Positions 14,664 to 22,197 of a stretch of 26,950 nt of DNA are shown piece by piece. Position 1 is the stretch's first letter. Each line of letters opens with the position of its first letter. A program made the translations under genes and the position numbers. The stretch is from Flavobacterium psychrophilum (GTDB lineage Bacteria; Bacteroidota; Bacteroidia; Flavobacteriales; Flavobacteriaceae), in assembly GCA_945878515.1 (NCBI GenBank), contig CAMCTL010000029.1:1-26950 (forward strand), written 5' to 3'. The notes beneath the pieces are model-generated. The model was not told the origin of the DNA. It did no database searches and was given only the letters and a program-made list of their open reading frames with translations.

Positions 14664-15170
14664 TTATTCAAGCACTTTTTCATAAGCTCTTCTTTGGCTT
14701 CCTCTAAAATACACTATGCCGCAGAATTTAAATCCAGATTTTTCTAAGATTTTCATCATTGCAAAATTATCGTAATTGGTATCAGCTTTCAAGCTTTTAA
14801 TATTTAAGCTAGTGGCGTAATCTTCAATAAAATCAATCATTTTTTTCGACAAATTTTGCCCTAAATACGCTGTGGAAATTGCTACACGGTGAAAAACTAC
14901 AAAATCGGTATTTGTTAACCAGCTTCCATCAATTTTTAGATATTCGGGTTCGTCATTAATCAATATTGCACAATATCCAATAATATTTTCTCGGTCTAAT
15001 AAAGCATGGCCATATCCTTTTTCAATATCTTTTCTTACGACTGCAAGGTTAGGATAACCGTCTTGCCATTGATTGCTGCCATCATTTTTTCTTCTGAGAA
15101 TTGCTTGTTGCAAAATAGCCCAAATAGTTTGAATTTCATTAATTTCAGCCTTACGAAAGTGATAAATCAT
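14664..15170 (-). CDS. GNAT family N-acetyltransferase
   Basis: The 168-residue protein follows the GNAT fold. An N-terminal strand-helix (YHFRKAEINEIQTIWAILQQA) leads to the acetyl-CoA-binding motif A, VFHRVAISTAYLGQNLSKKMIDFIEDYA. The last part, LKADTNYDNFAMMKILEKSGFKFCGIVYFR, is the usual motif B with the NxxMxxxxxKxGF signature. GNAT enzymes transfer an acetyl group from acetyl-CoA to an amine; the substrate is unknown. It lies 143 bp upstream of truA on the same strand, with no clear terminator between, so the two may be co-transcribed. Confidence 0.88.
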   Translation of the reverse strand: MIYHFRKAEINEIQTIWAILQQAILRRKNDGSNQWQDGYPNLAVVRKDIEKGYGHALLDRENIIGYCAILINDEPEYLKIDGSWLTNTDFVVFHRVAISTAYLGQNLSKKMIDFIEDYATSLNIKSLKADTNYDNFAMMKILEKSGFKFCGIVYFRGSQRRAYEKVLE

Positions 15171-15341
15171 CTAATTGGTTTACTTATAAATTAATTTTCT
15201 GAAGTATTGTTCCCGTTTTTAAATTCATTCGAAAATAGATGTTAAAATAGTATCGAGTTAATTTCCTAATTTAAAACCTTTATTGAAACTGAATTTTTAG
15301 CGACTACTATTTTTTTTGAGTGAGTAATTCAATTTAAAATA

Positions 15342-16292
15342 CTAAAAAGTACCTGAAAAATGAAATCCTACCATTGATGTTGAAATTTGTGGCACTAATT
15401 GTTTTGTCATTTTGAATTTTTTAGGATTATAATTGTAGGCAGATTTATTAGTTTTAGCCATTTGTTTTCGGCTACTATTTACAACTGATTTTCCGATAAT
15501 TGTTCCGACCAATCCTCCTAATAGAATATCCGATACCCAATGATCATGTCCTTTTATGTTTGACAGCCAGACACCTGTTGCTATACCGTAGGGAATCCAA
15601 TAGTTATTATATTCCATCTGAAATACTTTGGCCACTGAAAAATAAAACGTAGTATGAAATGAAGGCATTGATGTTCCTCCACGTGGTCCCATTCTGAACT
15701 CTATCGGTTGATTACCTTGGTAGTTGCCAAATTCCCATGGGTTGTTAGTCCATTTTGCTTCATGAAACTCTCTACCGCCAATTTCTCTCAAAGGTCTATT
15801 TCTTTTAAATACTGACTTTAAAATCAAATGCGAAATTACATAAGAATAAGTTATCGATTTAATTGCGTTTAAAGCAACAACTTGCCCCTTTTCGTGATTA
15901 GCTAAAAATGAACCTAAATATAATCCAGCTATTGGATATAGAATGTAAGCATTGTCTCCATCAAGTCCCGAAATATTAGTTTTTAGTACATCAATTCTGG
16001 GCAGATGATAATCTATTGTAGGCTCGACCTGGTCATGAAGAAAACCTGTTGTAATTCTGTCTACAGCTATTAATCCAATAATACTGCCAGAATAAATTGC
16101 AGTTCTTTTCCAATCACTACTAACTGTATGACCCATTTCAGAAAAGTCTCCGGGTACACTAAGAACGCTATTTTTTATAACGCTACCAGCTGTACTAAAC
16201 ATGTTCCTATTTTGTTTGGTATCTAGACTATCTATTTGAGCGGTAACACACAACGGGAAGATGAACAAAACGAATAAAATATAGCTTTTCAT
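15342..16292 (-). CDS. PAP2 family phosphatase, secreted/membrane-associated
   Basis: The 316-residue protein has a signal peptide (cleavage near CVTAQ, residues 15-19). The three PAP2 motifs are in order: KSVFKRNRP (KX6RP), MPSFHTTF (PSGH variant with Phe) and SNIKGHDHWVSD (SRX5HX3D variant with Asn). These make up a phosphate-transfer site using a nucleophilic histidine. Family members dephosphorylate lipid phosphates, undecaprenyl pyrophosphate or lipid A; which one applies here is not clear. A consensus promoter lies upstream at 16320-16348. The gene is separated by 171 bp from the GNAT gene downstream. Confidence 0.88.
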   Translation of the reverse strand: MKSYILFVLFIFPLCVTAQIDSLDTKQNRNMFSTAGSVIKNSVLSVPGDFSEMGHTVSSDWKRTAIYSGSIIGLIAVDRITTGFLHDQVEPTIDYHLPRIDVLKTNISGLDGDNAYILYPIAGLYLGSFLANHEKGQVVALNAIKSITYSYVISHLILKSVFKRNRPLREIGGREFHEAKWTNNPWEFGNYQGNQPIEFRMGPRGGTSMPSFHTTFYFSVAKVFQMEYNNYWIPYGIATGVWLSNIKGHDHWVSDILLGGLVGTIIGKSVVNSSRKQMAKTNKSAYNYNPKKFKMTKQLVPQISTSMVGFHFSGTF

Positions 16293-16603
16293 ATTTTTTT
16301 GTAGTTTTTTTGTGAGTCACAAACTTAGTCAAAACTTTACAAATTCAAAAAAAATATAGTTTTTAAGTGAAAAGGAAATTTTTATATGTTGAAGTGGTTT
16401 AACCTTTTTTCATTTGCTAAAAAAAATATATTTTGCATCCACTTTTCGCCATTATTCCGCTCCGTATCCCAGCTATGCATCTATAATAAGGCTTCAATTG
16501 GCTACAAAATCCTAAATTTTCCCATAAGTGTAAAAAAATTAAATCACTTCATACTGTTAATTTCCTTAAAAAAATTTATCGACAAAATTAAAAAAAATCA
16601 ATT
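16293..16603. other. Gene-poor interval of 311 bp
   Basis: No convincing gene is here. It holds the PAP2 promoter at 16320-16348 and a less AT-rich island at 16435-16505 (GCATCC...CGCTCCGTATCCCAGC...GGCTTC). A 73-residue frame at 16386-16607 on the plus strand is Lys/Ile/Phe-rich, has no recognisable domain and is probably chance. Confidence 0.5.
16320..16348 (-). promoter_or_regulatory. Predicted PAP2 phosphatase promoter (TTG-N18-TAAGTTTG)
   Basis: On the minus strand TTG (16348-16346) is followed by an 18-nt spacer and TAAGTTTG (16327-16320), an exact match to TAnnTTTG. The start codon is 28 bp downstream at 16292, giving a short leader. Confidence 0.6.
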
Positions 16604-17404
16604 TTAAGAGCCTGATATTTCATTTATATCATTTATCTGATCGAATCCAATTATGGTTTTATAAATTACGTATTGCATGGAATAGACAAAAGGGAAAGTG
16701 AAAAATACTCCGAAACAAAATGCAAAAATCCCTAAAATAGAACCAATTATAGCTACAATTATCAACCCCAAAAAAATGATAGGTTGTTTTGAAACTAAGA
16801 GAATACTATGTTTTATTGAATCAATTGCATTTAAATTTCCAAAAATAATTAAAGGTATTGATAAATAGGATAGGATTGAGATTATAAAAGAAAGTAAAGA
16901 TCCAATGAAGCTTAAACCAGCCGAGTCAGAAAGTAAAACAAATGCAGTGCTTGTAATTCCCACTAAAATTACGGATAAAAAAATATTGAAAAAATAAGAG
17001 GGTTTGTAATAAGAAAACATTGTCGAAACGTGAAACTCTTCTCCTTCTTGTCCGTTTTTTGCCATTTTTAAAAATCCTGCCATAAACGGATTTAACAATG
17101 CCGAAAAAAATAGCAAAACCGAATTTAAAGGTAAAGCAATATCAAGCGGCATCACTTTTAGGCTCGAAAGTTGTTTGATTTTAACCCTAAATTCTTCTAA
17201 ATTTTCTAAACCAATGTAACCAATACAAACGCTAATTATTAAAATAGATGCTAAAACAGAAAAAATTAAAAACATTAAACCAGCATATAGTGCGATTTTT
17301 TTGTAATTATCTAGTGCATCTTCGAACACATTACCGAAATCTAGTGGGTATTTTTTTAAAATTATTTCTTCAATTTGATTTTTTTTATTATTTGTATGCA
17401 GCAT
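16604..17404 (-). CDS. Polytopic membrane protein of unknown function
   Basis: The 266-residue protein has about six hydrophobic segments: near residues 37-60, 88-110, 133-157, 162-190 and two in 208-245. The N-terminus is hydrophilic and contains YPLDFGNVFEDALDNYKK. It resembles the DUF975/GltA-like glycerophosphodiester-associated membrane families in general layout, but I cannot assign it with confidence. Its start lies 30 bp after the nucleoside phosphorylase stop on the same strand, so it is likely the last gene of a SUI1-phosphorylase-membrane protein transcript. Confidence 0.6.
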   Translation of the reverse strand: MLHTNNKKNQIEEIILKKYPLDFGNVFEDALDNYKKIALYAGLMFLIFSVLASILIISVCIGYIGLENLEEFRVKIKQLSSLKVMPLDIALPLNSVLLFFSALLNPFMAGFLKMAKNGQEGEEFHVSTMFSYYKPSYFFNIFLSVILVGITSTAFVLLSDSAGLSFIGSLLSFIISILSYLSIPLIIFGNLNAIDSIKHSILLVSKQPIIFLGLIIVAIIGSILGIFAFCFGVFFTFPFVYSMQYVIYKTIIGFDQINDINEISGS

Positions 17405-17434
17405 CTTTTTATTGATTTAGTTCTATATTAAAAA

Positions 17435-18301
17435 TTACTCTGACAATTTTTGTAAAGTATAAGCAATTAACTCATCAACAGCTTTGTATGGGTCTTCGCT
17501 AAAAGTTCCGTTGGCACGATTGGCAATAATAGCATTTAAAGACAAACATTGATGCCCCAATAATTTCCCTAAACCATAAATAGCTGCAGTTTCCATTTCG
17601 AGGTTAGACATTAAAGTTTCATTATAATTGAAACTGTCCATCTTTGAATTTAAGCTTTCGTCCTGAATATTCAATCGCAACACTCTACCTTGTGGACCAT
17701 AAAAGCCACCAGCTGTTGCGGTAATCCCTTTAAAAATTTGCTGGCTTTCGATACGTTTTTCCAGTAGTTCCGAACAGGAAATCACATAAGGTCGTCCTTT
17801 TTTCAAATCCCAATTGGTGTGTTTGATGAACGCATCTTCCATTTCAATATTTGAAATATCGTCAATCAAATAGGAGCGAAGCATATTGTCTAATCCTAAA
17901 CCAAATTTAGACATTACAAAACTATCTACTGGAATATCTGCTTGCAAAGAACCTGAAGTTCCAATTCGGATAATGTTTAAAGAAGTGAGATTTTCTTTTG
18001 GTTTTCTAGTTCTTAAATCGATGTTGACCAACGCATCTAATTCATTCATTACGATGTCAATATTATCTGGTCCAATTCCTGTTGACATTACAGTAATTCT
18101 CTTTCCTTTGAAAATTCCAGTTTGGGTTTTGAATTCTCTTTTTTGAGTTGAAAACTCAATACTGTCAAAGAATTGAGTGATTTTTTCAACCCTATTTTGA
18201 TCGCCTACAAAGATGATGTCGTTTGCAATATGTTCTGGCAATAAGTTCAAATGATACACACTTCCGTCTGGATTGAGTATTAATTCTGATGATTTTATCA
18301 T
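17435..18301 (-). CDS. Nucleoside phosphorylase (PNP/UDP family, uridine phosphorylase-like)
   Basis: These enzymes split nucleosides with phosphate to base plus ribose-1-phosphate. The 288-residue product shows phosphate- and nucleoside-binding motifs: FVGDQNRV (31-38), STGIGPDN (73-80), IRIGTSGSLQ (111-120) and the ribose site NLEMETAAIYGLG near residues 232-244. The last of these is the standard EMExAA motif. Length and motifs favour the uridine phosphorylase branch, but purine nucleosides cannot be excluded. It follows the SUI1-like gene after 102 bp of repeat-bearing spacer and precedes a membrane protein by 30 bp. Confidence 0.9.
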   Translation of the reverse strand: MIKSSELILNPDGSVYHLNLLPEHIANDIIFVGDQNRVEKITQFFDSIEFSTQKREFKTQTGIFKGKRITVMSTGIGPDNIDIVMNELDALVNIDLRTRKPKENLTSLNIIRIGTSGSLQADIPVDSFVMSKFGLGLDNMLRSYLIDDISNIEMEDAFIKHTNWDLKKGRPYVISCSELLEKRIESQQIFKGITATAGGFYGPQGRVLRLNIQDESLNSKMDSFNYNETLMSNLEMETAAIYGLGKLLGHQCLSLNAIIANRANGTFSEDPYKAVDELIAYTLQKLSE

Positions 18302-18367
18302 TAGTGATTTTGTTTATATTGTTTAAGGTTTAAAAGTTTAAGCCAGGCTGTTCGCGATGTATCGATA

Positions 18368-18404
18368 CTGCAATCTAAAATCTATAATCTGCAATCTAAA
18401 ATCT
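18368..18404 (-). repeat. Two copies of a 16-bp phrase repeat directly after the SUI1-like gene
   Basis: CTGCAATCTAAAATCT occurs at 18368-18383 and 18389-18404 (period 21 bp). On the coding strand it is AGATTTTAGATTGCAG, and the first copy begins with the last base of the TGA stop region (18406-18404). A third copy of the core is at the NUDIX stop and a fourth, diverged, at the idi stop. Confidence 0.85.
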
Positions 18405-18733
18405 CAACCTCCAACTCGTTTTACTTTAAACCCCTTTTCTTTAAGGATTTGCATAATTTTATCGCGATAATCACCTTGGATTATGATGGAATCGTCTTTG
18501 AAAGTTCCGCCAACGCTCAATTTCGTTTTAATTTCTTTAGCTAGAATTTTAAAATCCTCGTCAGTTCCTTCGTAACCTTCAATTATGGTCGTTGCTTTTC
18601 CTTTTCTCTTTTCGAATTTGCAAATTAAAGGTTCTTTTTGAATAAAAAGCTCGTGCTCTTCTTCTTGAAATTCCTCAGTTTCCGATTCGACATGGTCAGG
18701 AAATAAGTTTCTAAGTTGGTCTTGTAAGTCCAT
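18404..18733 (-). CDS. SUI1/eIF1-like translation factor (YciH family)
   Basis: The 109-residue protein has an acidic N-terminal tail (about 45 residues) followed by the eIF1/SUI1 domain: KFEKRKGKATTIIEGYEG, then KTKLSVGGTFKDDSIIIQGDYRDKIMQILKEKGF. The KxxxGxxG(T)xK-dxxIxiQGD pattern is diagnostic. Bacterial members bind the ribosome and can influence start-codon selection; their physiological role is not settled. It ends in TGA directly against the phrase repeat at 18368-18404 and is followed by the phosphorylase gene. It lies 98 bp after the oxygenase stop, across the inverted repeat at 18757-18817. Confidence 0.9.
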   Translation of the reverse strand: MDLQDQLRNLFPDHVESETEEFQEEEHELFIQKEPLICKFEKRKGKATTIIEGYEGTDEDFKILAKEIKTKLSVGGTFKDDSIIIQGDYRDKIMQILKEKGFKVKRVGG

Positions 18734-18756
18734 AATTTTAGGCTAAAAAATAAAAA

Positions 18757-18817
18757 CCAAATTTTTAAACTCCATATTCCAAAATGGAACCATTGGAATT
18801 TGGAATTTAAAATTTGG
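18757..18817. repeat. 60-bp imperfect inverted repeat built from CCAAATT/TTCC words
   Basis: Arm 18757-18787 (CCAAATTTTTAAACTCC..., 31 nt) pairs with arm 18790-18817 (...GGAATTTAAAATTTGG, 28 nt) around a 2-nt loop. Outer CCAAATTTT and AAAATTTGG and inner TTCCAA/TTGGAA match; a few bases differ. It lies between the oxygenase stop (18832) and the SUI1-like start (18733), so it may act as a terminator or RNA stability element. Confidence 0.7.
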
Positions 18818-18831
18818 AACTTACTTTAATT

Positions 18832-19782
18832 TTATTTTTTGATTAATCCCAAATCTACCAATCTTTCGTATAAATAATCACCAGCGGTAATGTCCTCAAA
18901 TTTCCTTGGATTTTGGGCATCAATGCAATTTTCCAAACAATCTAATTTCATATCGCTCACCGGATGCATAAAGAACGGTATAGAGTAACGTGAAGTTCCC
19001 CATAATTCTCTCGGCGGATTAACTACTTGATGGATAGTAGATTTCAATTTATTGTTCGTATGACGCGACAACATATCACCCACATTGATCACTAGTTCAT
19101 CAGGTTGAGCAATGGCGTCAATCCAAGCGCCATCGTGATTTTGAACCTGCAAACCTTTTCCTTGTGCACCCATCAAAAGAGTAATCAAATTGATATCGCC
19201 GTGAGCTGCGGCACGAATGGCGTTTTCAGGTTCTGAAGTGATGGGTGGATAATGAATTGGGCGTAAAATAGAGTTACCTTCTTTAGCAAATTCATCAAAA
19301 TAAAACTCGCTTAAGCCAAGATGCAAAGCCAAGGCTCTCAATACATAAATACCTGTTTTTTCAAGCATTTGATATGCTTCTTTTCCTATAATATTAAAAC
19401 GTGGTAATTCTTTCACTTCGACATTATCGGGATATTCCGAGGCATATTTTGAGTCTTTTTCAACATATTGACCAAAGTGCCAAAACTCTTTCAAATCGCC
19501 TTCTTTTCGACCTTTGGCGTGCTCTTTTCCAAAAGAAACATAGCCTCTCTGACCGCCAATTCCAGGAATTTCATAACTGTGTTTGGTTTCTAATGGTAAA
19601 GCGAAAAAGTTTCTAATTTCGCCATACAATTCTTCGACTAATAGTTCGTCTAAAAAATGCCCTTTTAAGGCAACGAATCCAATTTCTTCAAAAGCATTTC
19701 CGATTTCATTTACAAATTTCTGTTTGCGTTTCGGGTCGTCCGAAAGGAAATCACGCAAGTCAACACTAGGAATGTTTTGCAT
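18832..19782 (-). CDS. 2-oxoglutarate/Fe(II)-dependent oxygenase, isopenicillin N synthase-like family
   Basis: The 316-residue product has an N-terminal IPNS-like domain (PSVDLRDFLSDD...FEEIGFVALKGH) and a jelly-roll core. The Fe(II) facial triad is His194, Asp196 (AAHGD) and His251 (STIHQV). The RYS motif at Arg265-Ser267 should hold 2-oxoglutarate. Members hydroxylate, desaturate or cyclise small molecules; this one has no biosynthetic neighbours, so its substrate is unknown. I chose ATG 19782 rather than the longer frame from 19860. The protein then starts MQNIPSVDLRDF, as family members usually do, and a TACATTTG box lies just upstream. The stop is followed by the inverted repeat at 18757-18817. 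Confidence 0.85.
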   Translation of the reverse strand: MQNIPSVDLRDFLSDDPKRKQKFVNEIGNAFEEIGFVALKGHFLDELLVEELYGEIRNFFALPLETKHSYEIPGIGGQRGYVSFGKEHAKGRKEGDLKEFWHFGQYVEKDSKYASEYPDNVEVKELPRFNIIGKEAYQMLEKTGIYVLRALALHLGLSEFYFDEFAKEGNSILRPIHYPPITSEPENAIRAAAHGDINLITLLMGAQGKGLQVQNHDGAWIDAIAQPDELVINVGDMLSRHTNNKLKSTIHQVVNPPRELWGTSRYSIPFFMHPVSDMKLDCLENCIDAQNPRKFEDITAGDYLYERLVDLGLIKK

Positions 19783-19824
19783 ATTATCAATTTTAATTAT
19801 TGCATCAGCTATTTCTTGTAAGTA

Positions 19825-19832
19825 CAAATGTA
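19825..19832 (-). promoter_or_regulatory. Predicted -7 box (TACATTTG) of the oxygenase gene
   Basis: TACATTTG on the minus strand is an exact TAnnTTTG match about 43 bp before the start codon at 19782. The nearest TTG elements are 13 and 25 nt upstream, outside the usual spacing, so only the -7 half is well supported. Confidence 0.4.
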
Positions 19833-19983
19833 AAAAATATTTAATCAATTTAACTTGCAAAAAATACCAGTAATTTAATAAAGATTCATATTAACAGCTT
19901 AACGCGTCTATTCAAAATCCTGTGAGGCTAAATTAAAGAAATAAATTCATTATGTTTTTATTAGTTTACTTTTAATAAGGTCG

Positions 19984-19991
19984 TAAATTTG
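19984..19991 (+). promoter_or_regulatory. Predicted -7 box (TAAATTTG) of the lone ABC ATPase
   Basis: An exact TAnnTTTG match lies 19 bp before ATG 20011. No TTG is at the right distance; TTA at 19961-19963, 20 nt upstream, would be a degenerate -33 element. Confidence 0.4.
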
Positions 19992-20010
19992 CGGTTTTAA
20001 TTATAAAAAA

Positions 20011-20952
20011 ATGCTAGTTGTAAAAAATATTTCCTTCACTTATCTGACAAATCCTACAGTCGAAAATATTAGTTTCGAAATTTCCAAAGGTCAGAATGTA
20101 GCTATAATTGGCGAAAGTGGTTGCGGTAAAAGTACTTTGCTAAAATTGCTTTATGGCTTGTATAATCTTGATAGTGGTGAAATATTTTATAAAGGCAATC
20201 CGATATTTGGGCCAAAATACAATTTAATTCCTGGCGAAGATTACATCAAATATCTTGCTCAGGATTTCGATTTGATGCCTTACATAACTGTCGAAGAAAA
20301 TATCGGAAAGTTTTTGTCAAATATTTATAAAGAAGAAAAAAAAGCACGAGTACAAGAGCTTTTATCTATGGTTGAGATGACGGAATTCGCCAAAGTAAAA
20401 GCAAAATACTTGAGTGGAGGTCAGCAACAAAGAGTAGCATTGGCAAGGGTTTTGGCATTAGAACCAGAAATTCTTTTATTGGATGAACCTTTTAGTCAAA
20501 TAGATTCTTTCCGAAAAAATTCGCTACGTCGAAATTTGTTTAATTATTTTAAAAAAAGACAAATTACGTGCATTATCGCAACCCATGACAGCACCGAAGC
20601 CTTGTCGTTTTCAGACGAGATTATAGTGTTGCAAAACGGAAAATTAGTTGCAAGAGGAAATTCAAGAAAATTGTATGAAAATCCGCCTAGTTATTATGTC
20701 GCCTCACTTTTTGGGGAAGTAAATCAGTTGAAGCAATCGCATTTTTCTGATATTGAAGAAGATAAAACGCTTTTTTTATATCCACATCAACTTAAAGTGG
20801 TTGAATCGAGCCAAATGAAAGTTATTGTAAAACAGTCTTATTTCAAAGGAAGTCACTATTTAATTAAAGCTGCATTTGAAGGAAAAGCTATCTTTTTTGA
20901 CCATGATTTAGCTTTAGACTTGAATCAAGAAGTGTGTTTGGAGCTGGTTTGA
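20011..20952 (+). CDS. ABC transporter ATP-binding protein without a neighbouring permease
   Basis: The 313-residue ATPase has Walker A GESGCGKST (34-42), Q-loop Gln84, a perfect signature LSGGQQQR (134-141), Walker B LLLDEP (155-160), D-loop and H-loop His192. Residues after about 225 form a C-terminal extension, probably a TOBE-like regulatory domain as in PotA/FbpC/ModC importers. That class normally sits beside a permease and a binding protein, and neither is here. A remote partner or a non-transport role is possible. The gene ends in TGA, 19 bp before the hairpin at 20972-21000, and converges on the M42 peptidase gene. Confidence 0.85.
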   Translation: MLVVKNISFTYLTNPTVENISFEISKGQNVAIIGESGCGKSTLLKLLYGLYNLDSGEIFYKGNPIFGPKYNLIPGEDYIKYLAQDFDLMPYITVEENIGKFLSNIYKEEKKARVQELLSMVEMTEFAKVKAKYLSGGQQQRVALARVLALEPEILLLDEPFSQIDSFRKNSLRRNLFNYFKKRQITCIIATHDSTEALSFSDEIIVLQNGKLVARGNSRKLYENPPSYYVASLFGEVNQLKQSHFSDIEEDKTLFLYPHQLKVVESSQMKVIVKQSYFKGSHYLIKAAFEGKAIFFDHDLALDLNQEVCLELV

Positions 20953-20971
20953 TTTTTTCAAAAATAAAAAA

Positions 20972-21000
20972 CCTTCCCTTTTTTGTTTCAAAAGGAAAGG
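20972..21000 (-). terminator. Hairpin terminator, best suited to the M42 peptidase gene
   Basis: CCTTCCCTTTT (20972-20982) pairs with AAAAGGAAAGG (20990-21000), 11 bp with one mismatch and a 7-nt loop. On the minus strand the stem is followed by TTTTTTATTTT (from the A-run 20961-20971), a good U-tract for the M42 gene. The plus-strand T-tract is weak, so it may also serve the ABC gene partially. Confidence 0.7.
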
Positions 21001-21026
21001 AATTTTATGGTTTTGAATGCTATTTT

Positions 21027-22115
21027 TTACTTAAAATAAGAAAAGGTTTCCTCATTTTCTATCTTCAACAAAGTTTCATAAATCAATTTAATTACGTTTT
21101 CAACATCCTCACGATGTACCATTTCAACCGTGGTGTGCATATAGCGCAACGGTAATGAAATCAATGCCGAAGCCACGCCACCATTGCTATAAGCAAAGGC
21201 GTCGGTATCAGTTCCTGTAACTCTAGAAGACGCTAATCGTTGAAAAGGAATTTCTTTTTCTATGGCAGAATCTACTATAAGTTCCCTCAAATTATTCTGA
21301 ACCGCTGGAGCATAAGTAATAACTGGACCTTTGCCAATTTTTATTTCTCCTTCAATTTTTTTGTCGATCATTGGCGTTGTCGAATCGTGACAAACATCGG
21401 TAATAATGGCAACATTGGGTTTGATTGTGTTTGTAATCATTTCGGCTCCACGAAGCCCAACTTCTTCCTGAACAGAATTGGTAATATACAACCCAAAAGG
21501 AAGCTTGATTTTGTTTTCGTGGAGCAAACGCGCGACTTCAGCAATCATAAATCCTCCCATTCGATTATCAATGGCACGACAAACGAATTTGTTCTCGTTC
21601 AGAACCATAAATTCATCGGGATAAGTGATTACGCAGCCTACGTGAACGCCCAATTCCTCAACTTCTTCTTTTTTGGAACAACCAATGTCAATAAATAAAT
21701 TGTCGATTTTTGGTGTTTCTTCTTTACTGCGGTTTCGAGTATGAATCGCTGGCCAACCGAAAACACCTTTTACAATTCCTTTTTTGGTATGAATATTTAC
21801 CCTTTTTGAAGGCGCAATTTGGTGATCCGAACCACCATTTCTAATTACGTAGATCAATCCGTCGTCCGTAATATAATTCACATACCAAGAAATTTCATCC
21901 GCATGTCCTTCAATAATTACTTTGTATGGCGCATCAGGATTAATGATTCCCACCGCAGTTCCATACGTATCTGTAATAAATTTGTCCACGTAAGGTTTTA
22001 GATATTCCATCCAAAGTTTTTGACCTGAACTTTCATAGCCCGTTGGAGAAGCATTGTTTAAATAATTTTCTAAAAATGTAAGAGAAGTCTCTTTTAATAT
22101 CGAATTTGAACTCAT
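21027..22115 (-). CDS. M42 family metallopeptidase (aminopeptidase-type)
   Basis: This is a 362-residue cytosolic two-metal peptidase that forms large ring or tetrahedral assemblies in its family. Metal ligands and catalytic residues can be read: His71 in GHADEIS, Asp183 in AIDNRMGG (bridging metal), Glu217-Glu218 in QEEVG, Asp240 in ITDVCHD and His327 in RYMHTTVEM. These are the standard M42 positions. Substrate preference (glutamyl, general or endoglucanase-like) is not evident. Its start is 82 bp from the divergent DUF4294 gene, and its 3' end faces the ABC ATPase across the terminator at 20972-21000. Confidence 0.93.
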   Translation of the reverse strand: MSSNSILKETSLTFLENYLNNASPTGYESSGQKLWMEYLKPYVDKFITDTYGTAVGIINPDAPYKVIIEGHADEISWYVNYITDDGLIYVIRNGGSDHQIAPSKRVNIHTKKGIVKGVFGWPAIHTRNRSKEETPKIDNLFIDIGCSKKEEVEELGVHVGCVITYPDEFMVLNENKFVCRAIDNRMGGFMIAEVARLLHENKIKLPFGLYITNSVQEEVGLRGAEMITNTIKPNVAIITDVCHDSTTPMIDKKIEGEIKIGKGPVITYAPAVQNNLRELIVDSAIEKEIPFQRLASSRVTGTDTDAFAYSNGGVASALISLPLRYMHTTVEMVHREDVENVIKLIYETLLKIENEETFSYFK

Positions 22116-22171
22116 AAAATTTAATTTTGCGCTAAATTAAATATTTGGCATTACAGTTGTACATAAATGTA

Positions 22172-22179
22172 TAATTTTG
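22172..22179 (+). promoter_or_regulatory. Predicted -7 box (TAATTTTG) of the DUF4294 gene
   Basis: An exact TAnnTTTG match lies 18 bp before the ATG at 22198. TTG elements at 22157 and 22145 are 12 and 24 nt upstream, outside the ideal spacing. Confidence 0.35.
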
Positions 22180-22197
22180 TAACATAAATTTATTACT

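Noticed and set aside
16386..16607. A 73-residue frame in the 311-bp gap
   Set aside because: Its composition is typical of chance AT-rich reading (Lys, Ile, Phe), it has no family motif, and it runs to the stop of the neighbouring gene on the other strand.
21240..21698. A 152-residue frame on the plus strand
   Set aside because: It is fully antisense to the M42 peptidase, whose metal-site motifs are intact. Its translation is Asn/Phe/Ile-rich with no domain.
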